This document shows, piece after piece, positions 1 to 7,441 of a stretch of DNA of 21,581 nucleotides. The DNA is from Sulfurospirillum cavolei (GTDB lineage: Bacteria > Campylobacterota > Campylobacteria > Campylobacterales > Sulfurospirillaceae). Position 1 is the stretch's first letter. Each line of letters starts with the position of its first letter. The position numbers and the translations under genes were made by a program. A model generated the notes under the pieces. That model did not search any database. It had not been told where the DNA came from and was given only the letters and a program-made list of their open reading frames with translations. The DNA lies in the NCBI RefSeq assembly GCF_000813325.1, contig NZ_BBQE01000010.1. One strand, written 5' to 3'.

Positions 1-119
1 TGAGCAGAAACTTCATCGTTTCTTTCATTTAAGTCATTCCAAATATCAAGCAATTCATTTTGAAATGGCAAAGGCTCTTTAATCAATATATTTTTCAAAT
101 AACTTAAATAATGCATCAT
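1..119 (-). CDS. Partial unknown protein, N-terminal part (runs off left edge)
   Basis: An open minus-strand frame starts at a double ATG (119-114) and stays open to the left edge, giving about 39 residues that begin MMHYLSYLKNILIKEPLPF. It overlaps the end of the ankyrin-repeat gene by roughly 40 bases, which would allow translational coupling. No clear Shine-Dalgarno precedes the ATG pair, so an internal TTG start near position 87 is also possible. I do not recognise the family. The position, directly behind and overlapping an ankyrin-repeat gene, suggests a partner protein. The frame is short, so it could be chance. Confidence 0.45.
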   Translation of the reverse strand, partial: MMHYLSYLKNILIKEPLPFQNELLDIWNDLNERNDEVSA

Positions 120-1062
120 TTGAAAAAAATTTAAGACTTGCAATTTCTAAAATACCCATATCGCCATCTTCACTACGAACATGAACATCAGCACCATTTT
201 TTAAAAGAAATTTTACCATTTCTATATTTTCAGCATCTGTGGCATAATACAAAGCACTTCCTTCATATGGAGCACAATTAATATTTGCACCATGCGCTAA
301 AAATAGTTTTGCTAATGTAATATTGCCTCGCATTACCACATTCACAAAAGCATTATCAAGACATTTGGATTGTTGATTTGAGTTTAGTAAAGCTTTAATG
401 ATTTTCACATTTATTGTTTCAATATTTAGGCAGTCTGTTGCATATTCCAAAGCTGTTCTATAAATAAAATCTGCATCTTCCATATTCACAAAATTAATCG
501 AAGCCCCTTTCGTTAAAGCAACATTTACTTTTCTAAGATTTCCTTCAATAACGGCTTGAATAAGGCTATGATTTAATGCAATTTGCGAATTGATAACTTT
601 TAAAATTGTTGTTTTACATCTCGAAAGTGCTTCTTCTATTTCTTCCTCATGATTTTTAAAAATTGAGTCAAGAGCACCTTCTTTTATAGCTTTTTGAACA
701 GCTTCTAAATCATTTGCTTTCATAGCTTCTAAGAGCTCTATTTCAGGATCAGCATGAATGTTATACTCTTTAATATCTCCATTCTTAAATACTTCGCAAA
801 ACCCATACTTGAAATTTTCCAATATTTTCTTTTCTGCGATTTTTTGTAATGCTTCCATACTAATATTTTTAGGATTTTTAATTTCTTTGCCAATAGTTGA
901 CGCAATAAACGATTGTGTGATTAAGGTTCGAATATGCTCTTTCCAACCTTTCATCGCACCATTTTCGGAAATCATTGTTTCTGGGACTATCCCCATTTCA
1001 TACCCAACATACAAACTTACCATCGTTTCAAGCGCTTCTTGTTCACTATTAATCTTAGCCAT
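79..1062 (-). CDS. Ankyrin-repeat protein
   Basis: This 327-residue protein has an N-terminal part of about 110 residues that I do not recognise, followed by ankyrin-like repeats. The clearest units are near residues 165-190 (LIQAVIEGNLRKV..LTKGASIN) and 235-300 (GNITLAKLFLAHGANIN, then NIEMVKFLLKNGADVH). Ankyrin repeats bind other proteins; no catalytic motif, signal peptide or membrane segment is seen. The ATG at 1062 is supported by an AAAGGG ribosome binding site eight bases upstream. The downstream partial gene overlaps its 3' end. In accessory DNA such proteins are often immunity, effector or regulatory factors, but nothing here decides the role. Confidence 0.8.
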   Translation of the reverse strand: MAKINSEQEALETMVSLYVGYEMGIVPETMISENGAMKGWKEHIRTLITQSFIASTIGKEIKNPKNISMEALQKIAEKKILENFKYGFCEVFKNGDIKEYNIHADPEIELLEAMKANDLEAVQKAIKEGALDSIFKNHEEEIEEALSRCKTTILKVINSQIALNHSLIQAVIEGNLRKVNVALTKGASINFVNMEDADFIYRTALEYATDCLNIETINVKIIKALLNSNQQSKCLDNAFVNVVMRGNITLAKLFLAHGANINCAPYEGSALYYATDAENIEMVKFLLKNGADVHVRSEDGDMGILEIASLKFFSNDALFKLFEKYID

Positions 1063-1121
1063 AAATGCCCTTTATTTTTTAGTAACGCATTATATTGAAT
1101 ATTATTTTAAATTGATAAACT

Positions 1122-1373
1122 TTACTTAAAACACCCTTTTTCATCTAAGAGAGCCATAATCATTGCCGAAATTGACATTCTTGGATAATTAGCATTACGA
1201 TACACCTCAATCTTCTCTTTTTCAGCTTTGGTAAGCGATAAAGAAAGCTTGGCATAACGCTTTGTTTCTGTATTGTGGTTGGCTGGATTTAAGCCTTTTT
1301 GCCTATCACTTGTTTTGTTTTTATGAATAAAATCCCTTGCTGCATCTGTAATGAATTTTTTGTTTTCTACCAT
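1122..1373 (-). CDS. Small ribbon-helix-helix-like protein, probable partition partner of ParA
   Basis: This 83-residue basic protein starts (ATG 1373) directly after the TAG of the ParA-like gene, with GAGGA upstream inside that gene, so the two form one operon. The C-terminal half (RYAKLSLSLTKAEKEKIEVY, then a helix ending in MSISAMIMALLDEKG) has the strand-helix-helix pattern of ribbon-helix-helix DNA-binding proteins. The N-terminal half is polar and lysine rich, as in the flexible tails of ParG/Omega-type centromere-binding proteins. In type Ib partition systems a small RHH protein of this size is encoded just after ParA and also represses the operon. The RHH assignment is by pattern only. 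Confidence 0.6.
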   Translation of the reverse strand: MVENKKFITDAARDFIHKNKTSDRQKGLNPANHNTETKRYAKLSLSLTKAEKEKIEVYRNANYPRMSISAMIMALLDEKGCFK

Positions 1374-2324
1374 CTAATTTTCCTCAATTTTTTTACGTGT
1401 TTTCGTTATGTCATTAATGGTGTATTTTTTCTCATAGATGCCACCCAGCTTATAAAGCAAAGAATACATATCTCGAATGGCTGATTTTGAAAGCCTAATA
1501 TTTTCTTGATGGAAGTTTTCTTTGGCAATATAGAGGTTGATTTTCTCATGTTGTGTTATATGTTTTTTTTTCTCACTTTCTGTGAGTGAAATTCTATCTT
1601 GTAGTTCAAACAAGATACGTTCATATTCATTTAAATATTCAAAATCATATTTTACTCCCTCATACAAATTATCAAAAAACATCTCTAAATAATTAGTATG
1701 GTTAACGTCTTTTAATTCGCTTTCATATTCTTCAAATAGACCATTCCCTCGTTTAAAAAAACTATCCATAAAAAATCGACCTTCATCAATATCTCGGTAA
1801 AAGACAAATCCTGTTCGTATGTAGGAAAATTTAATATTAAGGTGTGGCAATGTGCTTGTAATTAATTCTTTTGAAGCATTTGTATATTTTTTTTCTCTAT
1901 CGGCATACCCAAGCTGGAGCCTATTGAATACAACATGAATTGGTTTTTTATTATCGTTGATTGCACCATCTATTTTTTGAAGTGTGGCAATGGTTTTTAA
2001 AACATCTAAGTAACTATTATTTGTGAGGACTATAATGGCAGTAGCTTGACGAAAAAGCGGAACATCAATATGCTTCATATCAAATACAGCATTGTTGGTA
2101 TCTTCACCTTCTCCTTCACTTTCATCATACTCATCAAAATACCCCACACTATACTTCTTGTTCAAAACAGCTTTCAAAAAAAACACCAAGTCATTTTTTT
2201 GCTCTTGGTAAAGAGGGAATCGTAATAGCCTTGCTAATTGATAGGCAATTGTTGAACTACCTACACCATTCACAAGTGAATAAAAAACAATTTTGTGGTT
2301 ATATTCCTTTGCATACAATGCCAT
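1374..2324 (-). CDS. ParA/MinD-like P-loop ATPase (partition-type)
   Basis: With the start at ATG 2324 (AAGGACA ribosome binding site) the protein is 316 residues; the longer upstream reading is unlikely. The N-terminus resembles ParA/MinD ATPases: IVFYSLVNGVGSSTIAYQLA is a deviant Walker A with SST in place of KTT, so the usual second lysine is missing. Later IDVPLFRQATAIIVLTNNS and IHVVFNRLQLG match the strands carrying Walker B-like and NxR segments of the family. The C-terminal 100 residues are helical and unlike standard ParA. It is followed without a gap by a small RHH-like gene, the usual ParA-ParG layout. Likely role: segregation or stabilisation of the element. The altered P-loop leaves ATPase activity uncertain. 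Confidence 0.65.
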   Translation of the reverse strand: MALYAKEYNHKIVFYSLVNGVGSSTIAYQLARLLRFPLYQEQKNDLVFFLKAVLNKKYSVGYFDEYDESEGEGEDTNNAVFDMKHIDVPLFRQATAIIVLTNNSYLDVLKTIATLQKIDGAINDNKKPIHVVFNRLQLGYADREKKYTNASKELITSTLPHLNIKFSYIRTGFVFYRDIDEGRFFMDSFFKRGNGLFEEYESELKDVNHTNYLEMFFDNLYEGVKYDFEYLNEYERILFELQDRISLTESEKKKHITQHEKINLYIAKENFHQENIRLSKSAIRDMYSLLYKLGGIYEKKYTINDITKTRKKIEEN

Positions 2325-2337
2325 GATTGTCCTTATC

Positions 2338-2380
2338 TTTATAGTGTAATATAGTGTATTGTAATGCATTATACTATAAA
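2338..2380. promoter_or_regulatory. Inverted/direct repeat block upstream of the parA-like gene
   Basis: Thirteen-base arms TTTATAGTGTAAT (2338-2350) and ATTATACTATAAA (2368-2380) form an inverted repeat with one mismatch. ATAGTGTA also recurs as a direct repeat inside it. The block lies just upstream of the ParA-like start, where autoregulatory operators or centromere sites of partition operons occur. It probably overlaps the promoter (TATAGT/TATACT-like -10 elements). Confidence 0.5.
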
Positions 2381-2467
2381 AATTCAAGAATTTCCCTAAA
2401 CATAGGTCTTATATTCATTCAAACTCATTTTTAAGAAACATACCATGAAATAACTACTTCATTAAAT

Positions 2468-2481
2468 CCCTAAATTTAGGG
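2468..2481. repeat. Perfect palindrome CCCTAAATTTAGGG
   Basis: This 14-base perfect palindrome sits in the roughly 300-base gap between the divergent parA-like and HTH genes. A related half, CCCTAAACATAGG, occurs near 2393-2405. It could be an operator for the excisionase-like or RHH protein; nothing in the sequence proves binding. Confidence 0.4.
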
Positions 2482-2540
2482 GTTTAAAAAATTTTCATTA
2501 AATTTAAAAAATCACTCTACATTTTGTATGTATATCTCAC

Positions 2541-2567
2541 AAATGCCTAAATAAAGGCATTTTTATT
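2541..2567. terminator. Hairpin with T-rich tail in the leader of the HTH gene
   Basis: AAATGCCT (2541-2548) and AGGCATTT (2555-2562) form an 8-bp stem with a 6-base loop, followed by a T-rich run. This has the form of an intrinsic terminator or attenuator. It lies upstream of the gene at 2640, so it could end a transcript coming from the left or sit in the leader of the plus-strand operon. Confidence 0.45.
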
Positions 2568-2639
2568 ACTTTTTACGACAAATTTATTGAAATATTTCTC
2601 GATAAGATCTCACTATCAAAACAAAAACAAGGAGAAAAC

Positions 2640-2885
2640 ATGAAAAACACTTACATCAACGACGAGATTTACAAATACCTCTTGAACAAATACAACAAAG
2701 TAGCTTTAAATAAAAAAGAACTCGCACATGAACTTGGAGTATCTGTGAGCGCTATTAACAATTGTATTGTTAAAGGTTATGGATTGCCAAATTTTCAGAA
2801 ATGTCAAGGGTCTAAGAATGGTCGTATTCTATTCCCAACCATATGTATCGCCGAATACCTTAGCAATACCGTAAAAGTCGCATAG
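2640..2885 (+). CDS. Small HTH protein, excisionase/AlpA-like
   Basis: This 81-residue protein is preceded by a strong AGGAG (CAAGGAGAAAACATG). Residues about 21-45 (VALNKKELAHELGVSVSAIN) form a helix-turn-helix of the MerR/excisionase type, followed by GLPNFQKCQGSKNGRILFP and a final helix. This is the arrangement of small winged HTH proteins such as AlpA and Xis, where the wing carries the conserved G-R-x-x-F/Y pattern. Such proteins steer excision or repress element genes. It is the first gene of the plus-strand block and could act on the nearby palindromes or on the attachment site. Its exact role is inferred. Confidence 0.6.
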   Translation: MKNTYINDEIYKYLLNKYNKVALNKKELAHELGVSVSAINNCIVKGYGLPNFQKCQGSKNGRILFPTICIAEYLSNTVKVA

Positions 2886-2927
2886 ATTTTTACGTGAGTA
2901 CTCTAAGAGCATTCACATAAAAATCTA
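2883..2927. terminator. Long hairpin between the HTH gene and the methylase gene
   Basis: TAGATTTTTA (2883-2892) pairs with TAAAAATCTA (2918-2927). After one mismatch GTGA pairs with TCAC, with a small CTCT/AGAG pairing inside. The stem begins in the stop codon of the HTH gene. It lacks a GC-rich core, so it may be an mRNA-stabilising or processing structure rather than a full terminator. Confidence 0.45.
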
Positions 2928-2944
2928 AAACAAAAGGACAAAAA

Positions 2945-4057
2945 ATGAAAAAAGGAACACACATGAACAGAGGAACAACAATGGATACAACAGCGACTTT
3001 AAGAAATGAATTGAGTGCACTTACAACTAAATTATTTTCTTATGCTGGATCAAAAATGAAATTTAAAAAAGACTTTGATAGGCTCCACCAAGAATTTGGC
3101 AAATCAATTAAAGTTAAAACATATGTTGAAGCTTTTGCTGGAACTTTGGCTTCACTGTTTCATAATTTGGCACATGTTGAAGCGAAACGTTACATTATCA
3201 ATGATACCAATAAACGTATTATCAATCTATACCAACAAATTCAAGCCAACCCTCAAGAGCTCTTTGAAAAATTTGCTCTCTTAGAAAATGAGTTTCAACG
3301 CATTATTCCAGAAGATTTACGCAATCAAAGATATGTGAAAGAAGAATTTAGAGACAACTTATTTAAAGCAAATCAAGATTTTTATTTGGAAGCAAGAGCG
3401 TATCTCAATCAATGCCCTTTGGATACCAATAATGCGGCACTTTTTTTATTTGTGATGCACCATAATTTTAATGGCTTATATCATGAAAATAAAAAAGGTG
3501 ACTTGAATGTTTCTTTTAACTGGTCAAGTGAAATGATTAATATGGATGCCATAAGACGGTCTATTTTCAATCTACATCATTTTTTTACAACCCATGTAGT
3601 CATTTTTGAAAATAAAGATGTTTTCGAACTCATTAACACGTTAGATGAAAAAGAGACGTTTATTTATTTGGATCCACCCTATTCGAACAGCAATATCCAA
3701 TACAGTTCAAAAGCCCATTCATTCAACGAGGTTCAAACACATTTAGAATTGATAGCTCTGTGTCAAAAATATGATTATGTGATGTACAGCAATAACTATG
3801 AGATGATTTTAGAAAAAGAGTTTCAAGCATGCGTGGAATTTCAAAGAGGTAATTTTGGAACGAAAAAAAGTCAAAAGCCTACTCATGAGATGTTAGCCCT
3901 TGTGTGTCATATCAAAACTTCTTACTATACAAGCATACCTGCATTACTGGGTATTGCCACACAAGAGACTCTATATATGGCAAACAATCTCTCAATGACA
4001 CCAGTAGAGGATACAAAACCATGTTCTGTTGTTGCATTGCTCAATAATGCGGCATAA
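2945..4057 (+). CDS. D12-class DNA adenine (N6) methyltransferase
   Basis: This 370-residue protein has the motifs of Dam/D12-class N6-adenine methylases in order: FSYAGSKMKF near residue 31 and VEAFAGTLAS near 60 (SAM binding), IINDTN, FNGLYHENKKGDLNVSF, and the catalytic DPPY at 243-246. It transfers a methyl group from SAM to adenine in DNA. There is no adjacent restriction endonuclease, so it looks like an orphan methylase. On a mobile element this can protect DNA from host restriction or regulate replication. About 40 residues follow the catalytic domain with no recognised domain. The chosen start has AAGGA six bases upstream; ATGs at 2966 and 2984 also have ribosome binding sites. The target site cannot be read from the sequence. 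Confidence 0.9.
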   Translation: MKKGTHMNRGTTMDTTATLRNELSALTTKLFSYAGSKMKFKKDFDRLHQEFGKSIKVKTYVEAFAGTLASLFHNLAHVEAKRYIINDTNKRIINLYQQIQANPQELFEKFALLENEFQRIIPEDLRNQRYVKEEFRDNLFKANQDFYLEARAYLNQCPLDTNNAALFLFVMHHNFNGLYHENKKGDLNVSFNWSSEMINMDAIRRSIFNLHHFFTTHVVIFENKDVFELINTLDEKETFIYLDPPYSNSNIQYSSKAHSFNEVQTHLELIALCQKYDYVMYSNNYEMILEKEFQACVEFQRGNFGTKKSQKPTHEMLALVCHIKTSYYTSIPALLGIATQETLYMANNLSMTPVEDTKPCSVVALLNNAA

Positions 4058-4085
4058 AGGAGGTATCGACACAAGATATAAAAAT

Positions 4086-4123
4086 ACACTCTCCATGAAA
4101 AAATGCCACATTATGCAGAGTGT
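4086..4123. repeat. Inverted repeat ACACTCT / AGAGTGT
   Basis: The seven-base arms 4086-4092 and 4117-4123 lie in the gap between the methylase gene and the next small gene. The gap otherwise shows no convincing coding frame. It may form a weak hairpin. Confidence 0.3.
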
Positions 4124-4198
4124 CAACATACATAGTGGTAGTACGTCAGTCAGAGGCTTGTCAAGCAAAATAAAATTTTAAATATGAAGGAGTAACAA

Positions 4199-4321
4199 AT
4201 GTCAGTAAGAATCGAAGGTAGTGTAATCATGCGTGGTAAAGAAGAAGTTGTGGAAAAATTTATCCCTATTTTAATGCAAGCACATGAGGCGATGTGTGAG
4301 GATGGGTACTTTGAAATATAA
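4199..4321 (+). CDS. Small unknown protein, 40 residues
   Basis: An ATG at 4199 has a good GAAGGAG ribosome binding site and opens a 40-codon frame (MSVRIEGSVIMRGKEEVVEK...) that ends at 4321 inside the next gene. I do not recognise it. The overlap with the following reading frame suggests that its translation helps to load ribosomes on that gene. The strong ribosome binding site is the main argument that it is real. Confidence 0.5.
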   Translation: MSVRIEGSVIMRGKEEVVEKFIPILMQAHEAMCEDGYFEI

Positions 4322-4673
4322 GAATAAAACCTATGAATTTTCCTCAGAAGAGGAATATGAATATGATGGAAGCACTCTTTATTCGTTTGATTTTCCTAAT
4401 GGTGGGGAAGAGCAAGAAGAGTTGCTAAGGTTTTTAGCAGATATGTCTAAAAAATTTAAAGGACTTAGTTTTGATGTGTTGTCCATTTATGAATATGGAT
4501 CAGACGTTGATGCTATGGTTATCTCACAAGGTAAAGCGATACCCCATGAGCCATTTACCCAAAAGATGCAAGAAGAAGCTGAAATATTTGATTGGGATAA
4601 CTACGATACACCCGATTTTATCAATCATCTCACACACCTGATTGAAAATGAGCCCCTATCAATTCAAAAATAA
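4284..4673 (+). CDS. Unknown acidic protein, about 120-129 residues
   Basis: The protein is soluble and acidic (for example YEFSSEEEYEYDGSTLYSFDF and later EEEAEIFDWDNYDTPDF), with no membrane segment or known catalytic motif. I do not recognise the family. The start is uncertain: ATG 4284 overlaps the preceding 40-codon gene by 38 bases and has no clear ribosome binding site. ATG 4302 follows GAGG with no spacing. A TTG at 4311 has GAGG at a normal nine-base distance and would begin MKYKNKTYEF. The gene is followed by a hairpin with a T-run, so it probably ends a transcription unit. Acidic small proteins in such elements can be DNA mimics, but nothing specific supports that here. Confidence 0.6.
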   Translation: MRRCVRMGTLKYKNKTYEFSSEEEYEYDGSTLYSFDFPNGGEEQEELLRFLADMSKKFKGLSFDVLSIYEYGSDVDAMVISQGKAIPHEPFTQKMQEEAEIFDWDNYDTPDFINHLTHLIENEPLSIQK

Positions 4674-4684
4674 CCCCTTGTCAT

Positions 4685-4728
4685 GGTTTGGAATGAGGAA
4701 AATCCTCTCCAACCTAACATGGTTTTTT
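4685..4728 (+). terminator. Stem-loop with T-run after the acidic protein gene
   Basis: GGTT (4685-4688) pairs with AACC (4711-4714), GG with CC, and GAGGA (4695-4699) with TCCTC (4703-4707), leaving small internal loops. A TTTTTT run follows at 4723-4728, separated by eight bases. It is probably an intrinsic terminator, slightly non-canonical because of the gap before the T-run. Confidence 0.5.
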
Positions 4729-4788
4729 CCACTCAATCACTCTCTTTAAAAAATTTCCAAAAAAAATTTAAAAACGCAAAAAAATCTT

Positions 4789-4794
4789 TATACT
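4789..4794 (+). promoter_or_regulatory. Probable -10 box TATACT for the 4834 gene
   Basis: TATACT lies 40 bases before the start codon, preceded by a very A/T-rich stretch with periodic A and T runs. This is the usual form of sigma-70 promoters in Campylobacterota, which often lack a -35 box. The following bases CAA match the context of the TATACT before the rep gene at 8865. Confidence 0.5.
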
Positions 4795-4833
4795 CAACTT
4801 GAAAACTAAAAAATTTATTAAAAAGGATCAACT

Positions 4834-5574
4834 ATGGAAACAACCATTGAAAAAAAACCAACCACCCCAAAAGGTGAAGTGACACCAAACACTTCTATTT
4901 ATGATGAAGCCAACTTGTTTATTGGTGAAACCAATGACACAAATGAGCCAAAAAGAGAGTTTGAACCTTGGTATAAAGTGAAAATCCAAGGACTTGTAAA
5001 ATCGTATAAAGTGCATGAAGATGGATCATTACAACTCAAATTTGAGCATAAAATTCAAAAATCAGTTGGCGGCATTGACTTCATTGATTTAGAAGATAAG
5101 TCTATTAGACTTAGAAAAGAAAATGGCATTTACAGTGATAAAGAAGCCAAAAGCTTTTTAGGAAAGAGTGTTGAAATTGTTGATGTCAGTGAGTCACCTG
5201 TGTATGTGAAAAAAAGTGATGGTACTTATGACTTTGGAAAAATAGAGCGCTATTTATACCAAGCCACCAATGTGAAAGTGATTGATAAAACGATTGAAAG
5301 TGGCTTTGAACTGTACAAGATTGTGGAATTTAGAGTAAAAGAGGTTATTCCAAGCATCAAATACGATATGCGAAAAAAAGCCCAAGTGGTGGATAAAGAC
5401 AAATCTATCCTTATTTATGAAGTGGAAAATGACACCTTGGTAAGCCTTCATAAGATTATTGCCAATGGCGTACCCTTCCAACAAGCCAAAACCCTTAAAG
5501 GCAAAGATATTGTGGTTTTAGACTTAACACAAGTAGGTAAAAACTATGTGTGCTCTAAGCTCAAAATCAAGTAA
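4834..5574 (+). CDS. Unknown beta-rich protein, 246 residues
   Basis: The start has AAGGA eight bases upstream. The first 35 residues are polar and Thr/Lys/Pro rich (probably disordered). The remainder alternates short beta-type segments (WYKVKIQGLVKSY, LQLKFEHKI, ELYKIVEFRVKEVI, SILIYEVEND, DIVVLDLTQV). There is no transmembrane segment, signal peptide, cysteine motif or P-loop. I do not recognise the family. Its place directly before an FtsK-like motor, and its small lysine-rich beta character, would suit an accessory DNA-binding or single-strand-binding protein of the transfer/replication module. That is a guess from context only. Confidence 0.7.
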   Translation: METTIEKKPTTPKGEVTPNTSIYDEANLFIGETNDTNEPKREFEPWYKVKIQGLVKSYKVHEDGSLQLKFEHKIQKSVGGIDFIDLEDKSIRLRKENGIYSDKEAKSFLGKSVEIVDVSESPVYVKKSDGTYDFGKIERYLYQATNVKVIDKTIESGFELYKIVEFRVKEVIPSIKYDMRKKAQVVDKDKSILIYEVENDTLVSLHKIIANGVPFQQAKTLKGKDIVVLDLTQVGKNYVCSKLKIK

Positions 5575-5592
5575 AGAGATTTTTCTCTTTAC
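5571..5592 (+). terminator. 9-bp hairpin between the 4834 and 5610 genes
   Basis: GTAAAGAGA (5571-5579) and TCTCTTTAC (5584-5592) enclose a TTTT loop, with the stop codon of the upstream gene in the stem. No T-run follows, so it more likely tunes readthrough or mRNA stability between the two genes than terminates. Confidence 0.4.
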
Positions 5593-5609
5593 TCTTTAAA
5601 GAAGCTCTC

Positions 5610-7379
5610 ATGAACAATACAAAATCAAACGAAAAAGCCACGGATGCCATTTATGATTTAGGCTATTACAACTCCAATGGTATTATCAACCACACCAAAC
5701 TCAAATCCCACCTAATGGTACTCTTTATGTGGAGTTACACCTTTTTGCTCTTTGGATGCTATGGGGTGATTTACTATGATGTTCCAGCCTTAAATAGTGT
5801 CGAAGCTTGGCAAGACATAGGCATGGATTTTTATATGTTTCATTACACATTTTTTACAACTTACTTTACGACCAATGAGATTATCCCCATTGATTCTATG
5901 TATCTTATGGCTCTGTGGGTCTGCCTTGTGCCTCCTTTGGTAATTTATGCACTTCTTTATAAGCGTGTGATTGCTAACTCTAAATTTCAAGCAGCACTTT
6001 CAAGTGTAGGATTGTCTCAATACTATTTCCATAAACGAGCTGGTCAGAACATCTATCTCAAATTTAAAAAAGGAACAAAGAACCAATATCAGAGTTTTCT
6101 AAACCAATTGGAAAATCTCTCCCAAATACTGAATGTGGAAAACCTCAGAGTTAAACGCTATGGAGAGAACGGCGTGGTGCTTCAATACTCCCATGGCTTT
6201 CCAACCATTGATGATTTAAAAGGCTATAAGGTCTCTAATTTTCTAAAACAAAACCATCTTTTTTTAGGCATTGGACTTCCAAACGTGGGTGAAGTCTTTG
6301 ATAAAAAAGAGCTCTTACACAACAAATTCTTAGCTCGATACATGCGTCTTGAAGATATTCCCCAAGGTGTGGCAAATCTTGGAAGTGCGGGTGGCGGCAA
6401 ATCGAACACCATGAATCAGTATCTCTATTCACTTTTTTATAATTTCGAATGGGTGCATTATCTTTACTTGGTGGATTTTAAGGGAGGCATTGAAGCTGAA
6501 CCCATTAAAGATTTAGAAGCGCGTTTTAAGAGTGGAAAAATTGATATTTTAGATGATAACCGTATTGGCTTGTATTGTGTCTTAAAGCGCTTGTATGTGA
6601 TTAATAAAGCCAGAATGCAGTATCTAAAAGCTCATAAAATGAAAAAAATGAGTGCGCATTACATTGTGCTTATCTTTGATGAACTGGCTGAAATATTGGA
6701 CTATGCTCCCTCTAACAAAGAGGAGCGCTCTCTTCAAGAAAAGATTGCCTTTTATCTTGAAAGCCTTCTTCGAACTTGTAGAAGCCAAGGGTTTAAAATC
6801 TTCTACTCCACTCAAAGTTATCTTTCCACTTCATCTGGACTTAGTAGTGGTATGAAAAACAATACCAAACTAAAAATCACCCATCAATTAGGCTCAAATC
6901 TGCAAGTAGGCACCATTAAACCCATAGAAGAATTGGCAGAGCTTGGCATTTTCCCCACCAAATATGATGTAGGTAAAAATGTCGTTATTAATGAAGCCAA
7001 TAATGACATTTATGAAGTAAGAAGCTTGTATGTGCCTGATGATTTTATTGAGGATATTGTATTAAAACCAAGTGATGCGCATATTCTCTTTGAAGAAGAA
7101 CTCAAACCATTTTATATTCAAGCCATTGATGAGCTAAAAAAGAGTGCCAAAGAGGAGGATGCGTATTACTCCATTTATGAGCTTGCCAACGATTTAGGGG
7201 TTGAAGAGCATTTCCAAGCACCCATTACATCCTGTATTATTGAATCACAACCCAAAGAGAGTGTGGCACCAACTCCAACCAATCATTTAAGTGATTTAGC
7301 TTCAAAAATGCGCTCCAAAAAAGCGTTAATAAATGAAGATAAAACAGAAGAGATTGATTCTTTCATTTCTTCTCTCTAA
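5610..7379 (+). CDS. Membrane-anchored FtsK/SpoIIIE-type DNA translocase
   Basis: This 589-residue protein has two hydrophobic segments near the N-terminus (about 34-57 and 98-122), then an FtsK/SpoIIIE-type motor domain. Walker A is GSAGGGKS at 258-265. Walker B is IVLIFDEL with D357-E358. Downstream LLRTCRSQGFKIFYSTQS matches the arginine and sensor region of FtsK/TraB/HerA-like motors. It is far shorter than chromosomal FtsK and lacks the long linker; I see no gamma domain. Such proteins pump double-stranded DNA, or act as coupling proteins, at the membrane. The neighbouring HUH protein and ArdA resemble the Tn916 and AICE sets, so a role in conjugal transfer of this element is likely. The ribosome binding site is weak. 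Confidence 0.85.
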   Translation: MNNTKSNEKATDAIYDLGYYNSNGIINHTKLKSHLMVLFMWSYTFLLFGCYGVIYYDVPALNSVEAWQDIGMDFYMFHYTFFTTYFTTNEIIPIDSMYLMALWVCLVPPLVIYALLYKRVIANSKFQAALSSVGLSQYYFHKRAGQNIYLKFKKGTKNQYQSFLNQLENLSQILNVENLRVKRYGENGVVLQYSHGFPTIDDLKGYKVSNFLKQNHLFLGIGLPNVGEVFDKKELLHNKFLARYMRLEDIPQGVANLGSAGGGKSNTMNQYLYSLFYNFEWVHYLYLVDFKGGIEAEPIKDLEARFKSGKIDILDDNRIGLYCVLKRLYVINKARMQYLKAHKMKKMSAHYIVLIFDELAEILDYAPSNKEERSLQEKIAFYLESLLRTCRSQGFKIFYSTQSYLSTSSGLSSGMKNNTKLKITHQLGSNLQVGTIKPIEELAELGIFPTKYDVGKNVVINEANNDIYEVRSLYVPDDFIEDIVLKPSDAHILFEEELKPFYIQAIDELKKSAKEEDAYYSIYELANDLGVEEHFQAPITSCIIESQPKESVAPTPTNHLSDLASKMRSKKALINEDKTEEIDSFISSL

Positions 7380-7404
7380 AAAAAGAAATAATCTTTTTTC
7401 TAAT

Positions 7405-7410
7405 TATAAT
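7405..7410 (+). promoter_or_regulatory. Probable -10 box TATAAT for the 7442-8663 operon
   Basis: A perfect TATAAT lies 32 bases before the start at 7442, after a T-rich stretch that also forms an AT-only hairpin (7379-7386 with 7392-7399). An AGGAGG ribosome binding site follows. It is likely the start of the three-gene operon ending in ardA. Confidence 0.55.
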
Positions 7411-7441
7411 CATACTAACTACATTATTTAGGAGGTTAAAA

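Noticed and set aside
758..1129. Plus-strand frame with hydrophobic stretches opposite the ankyrin gene
   Set aside because: It is antisense to a well-supported gene; the hydrophobic look comes from the complement of a Lys/Glu-rich sequence.
4095..4181. 28-codon frame MKKCHIMQSVNIHSG...
   Set aside because: No ribosome binding site precedes it and its start lies inside an inverted repeat; likely chance.
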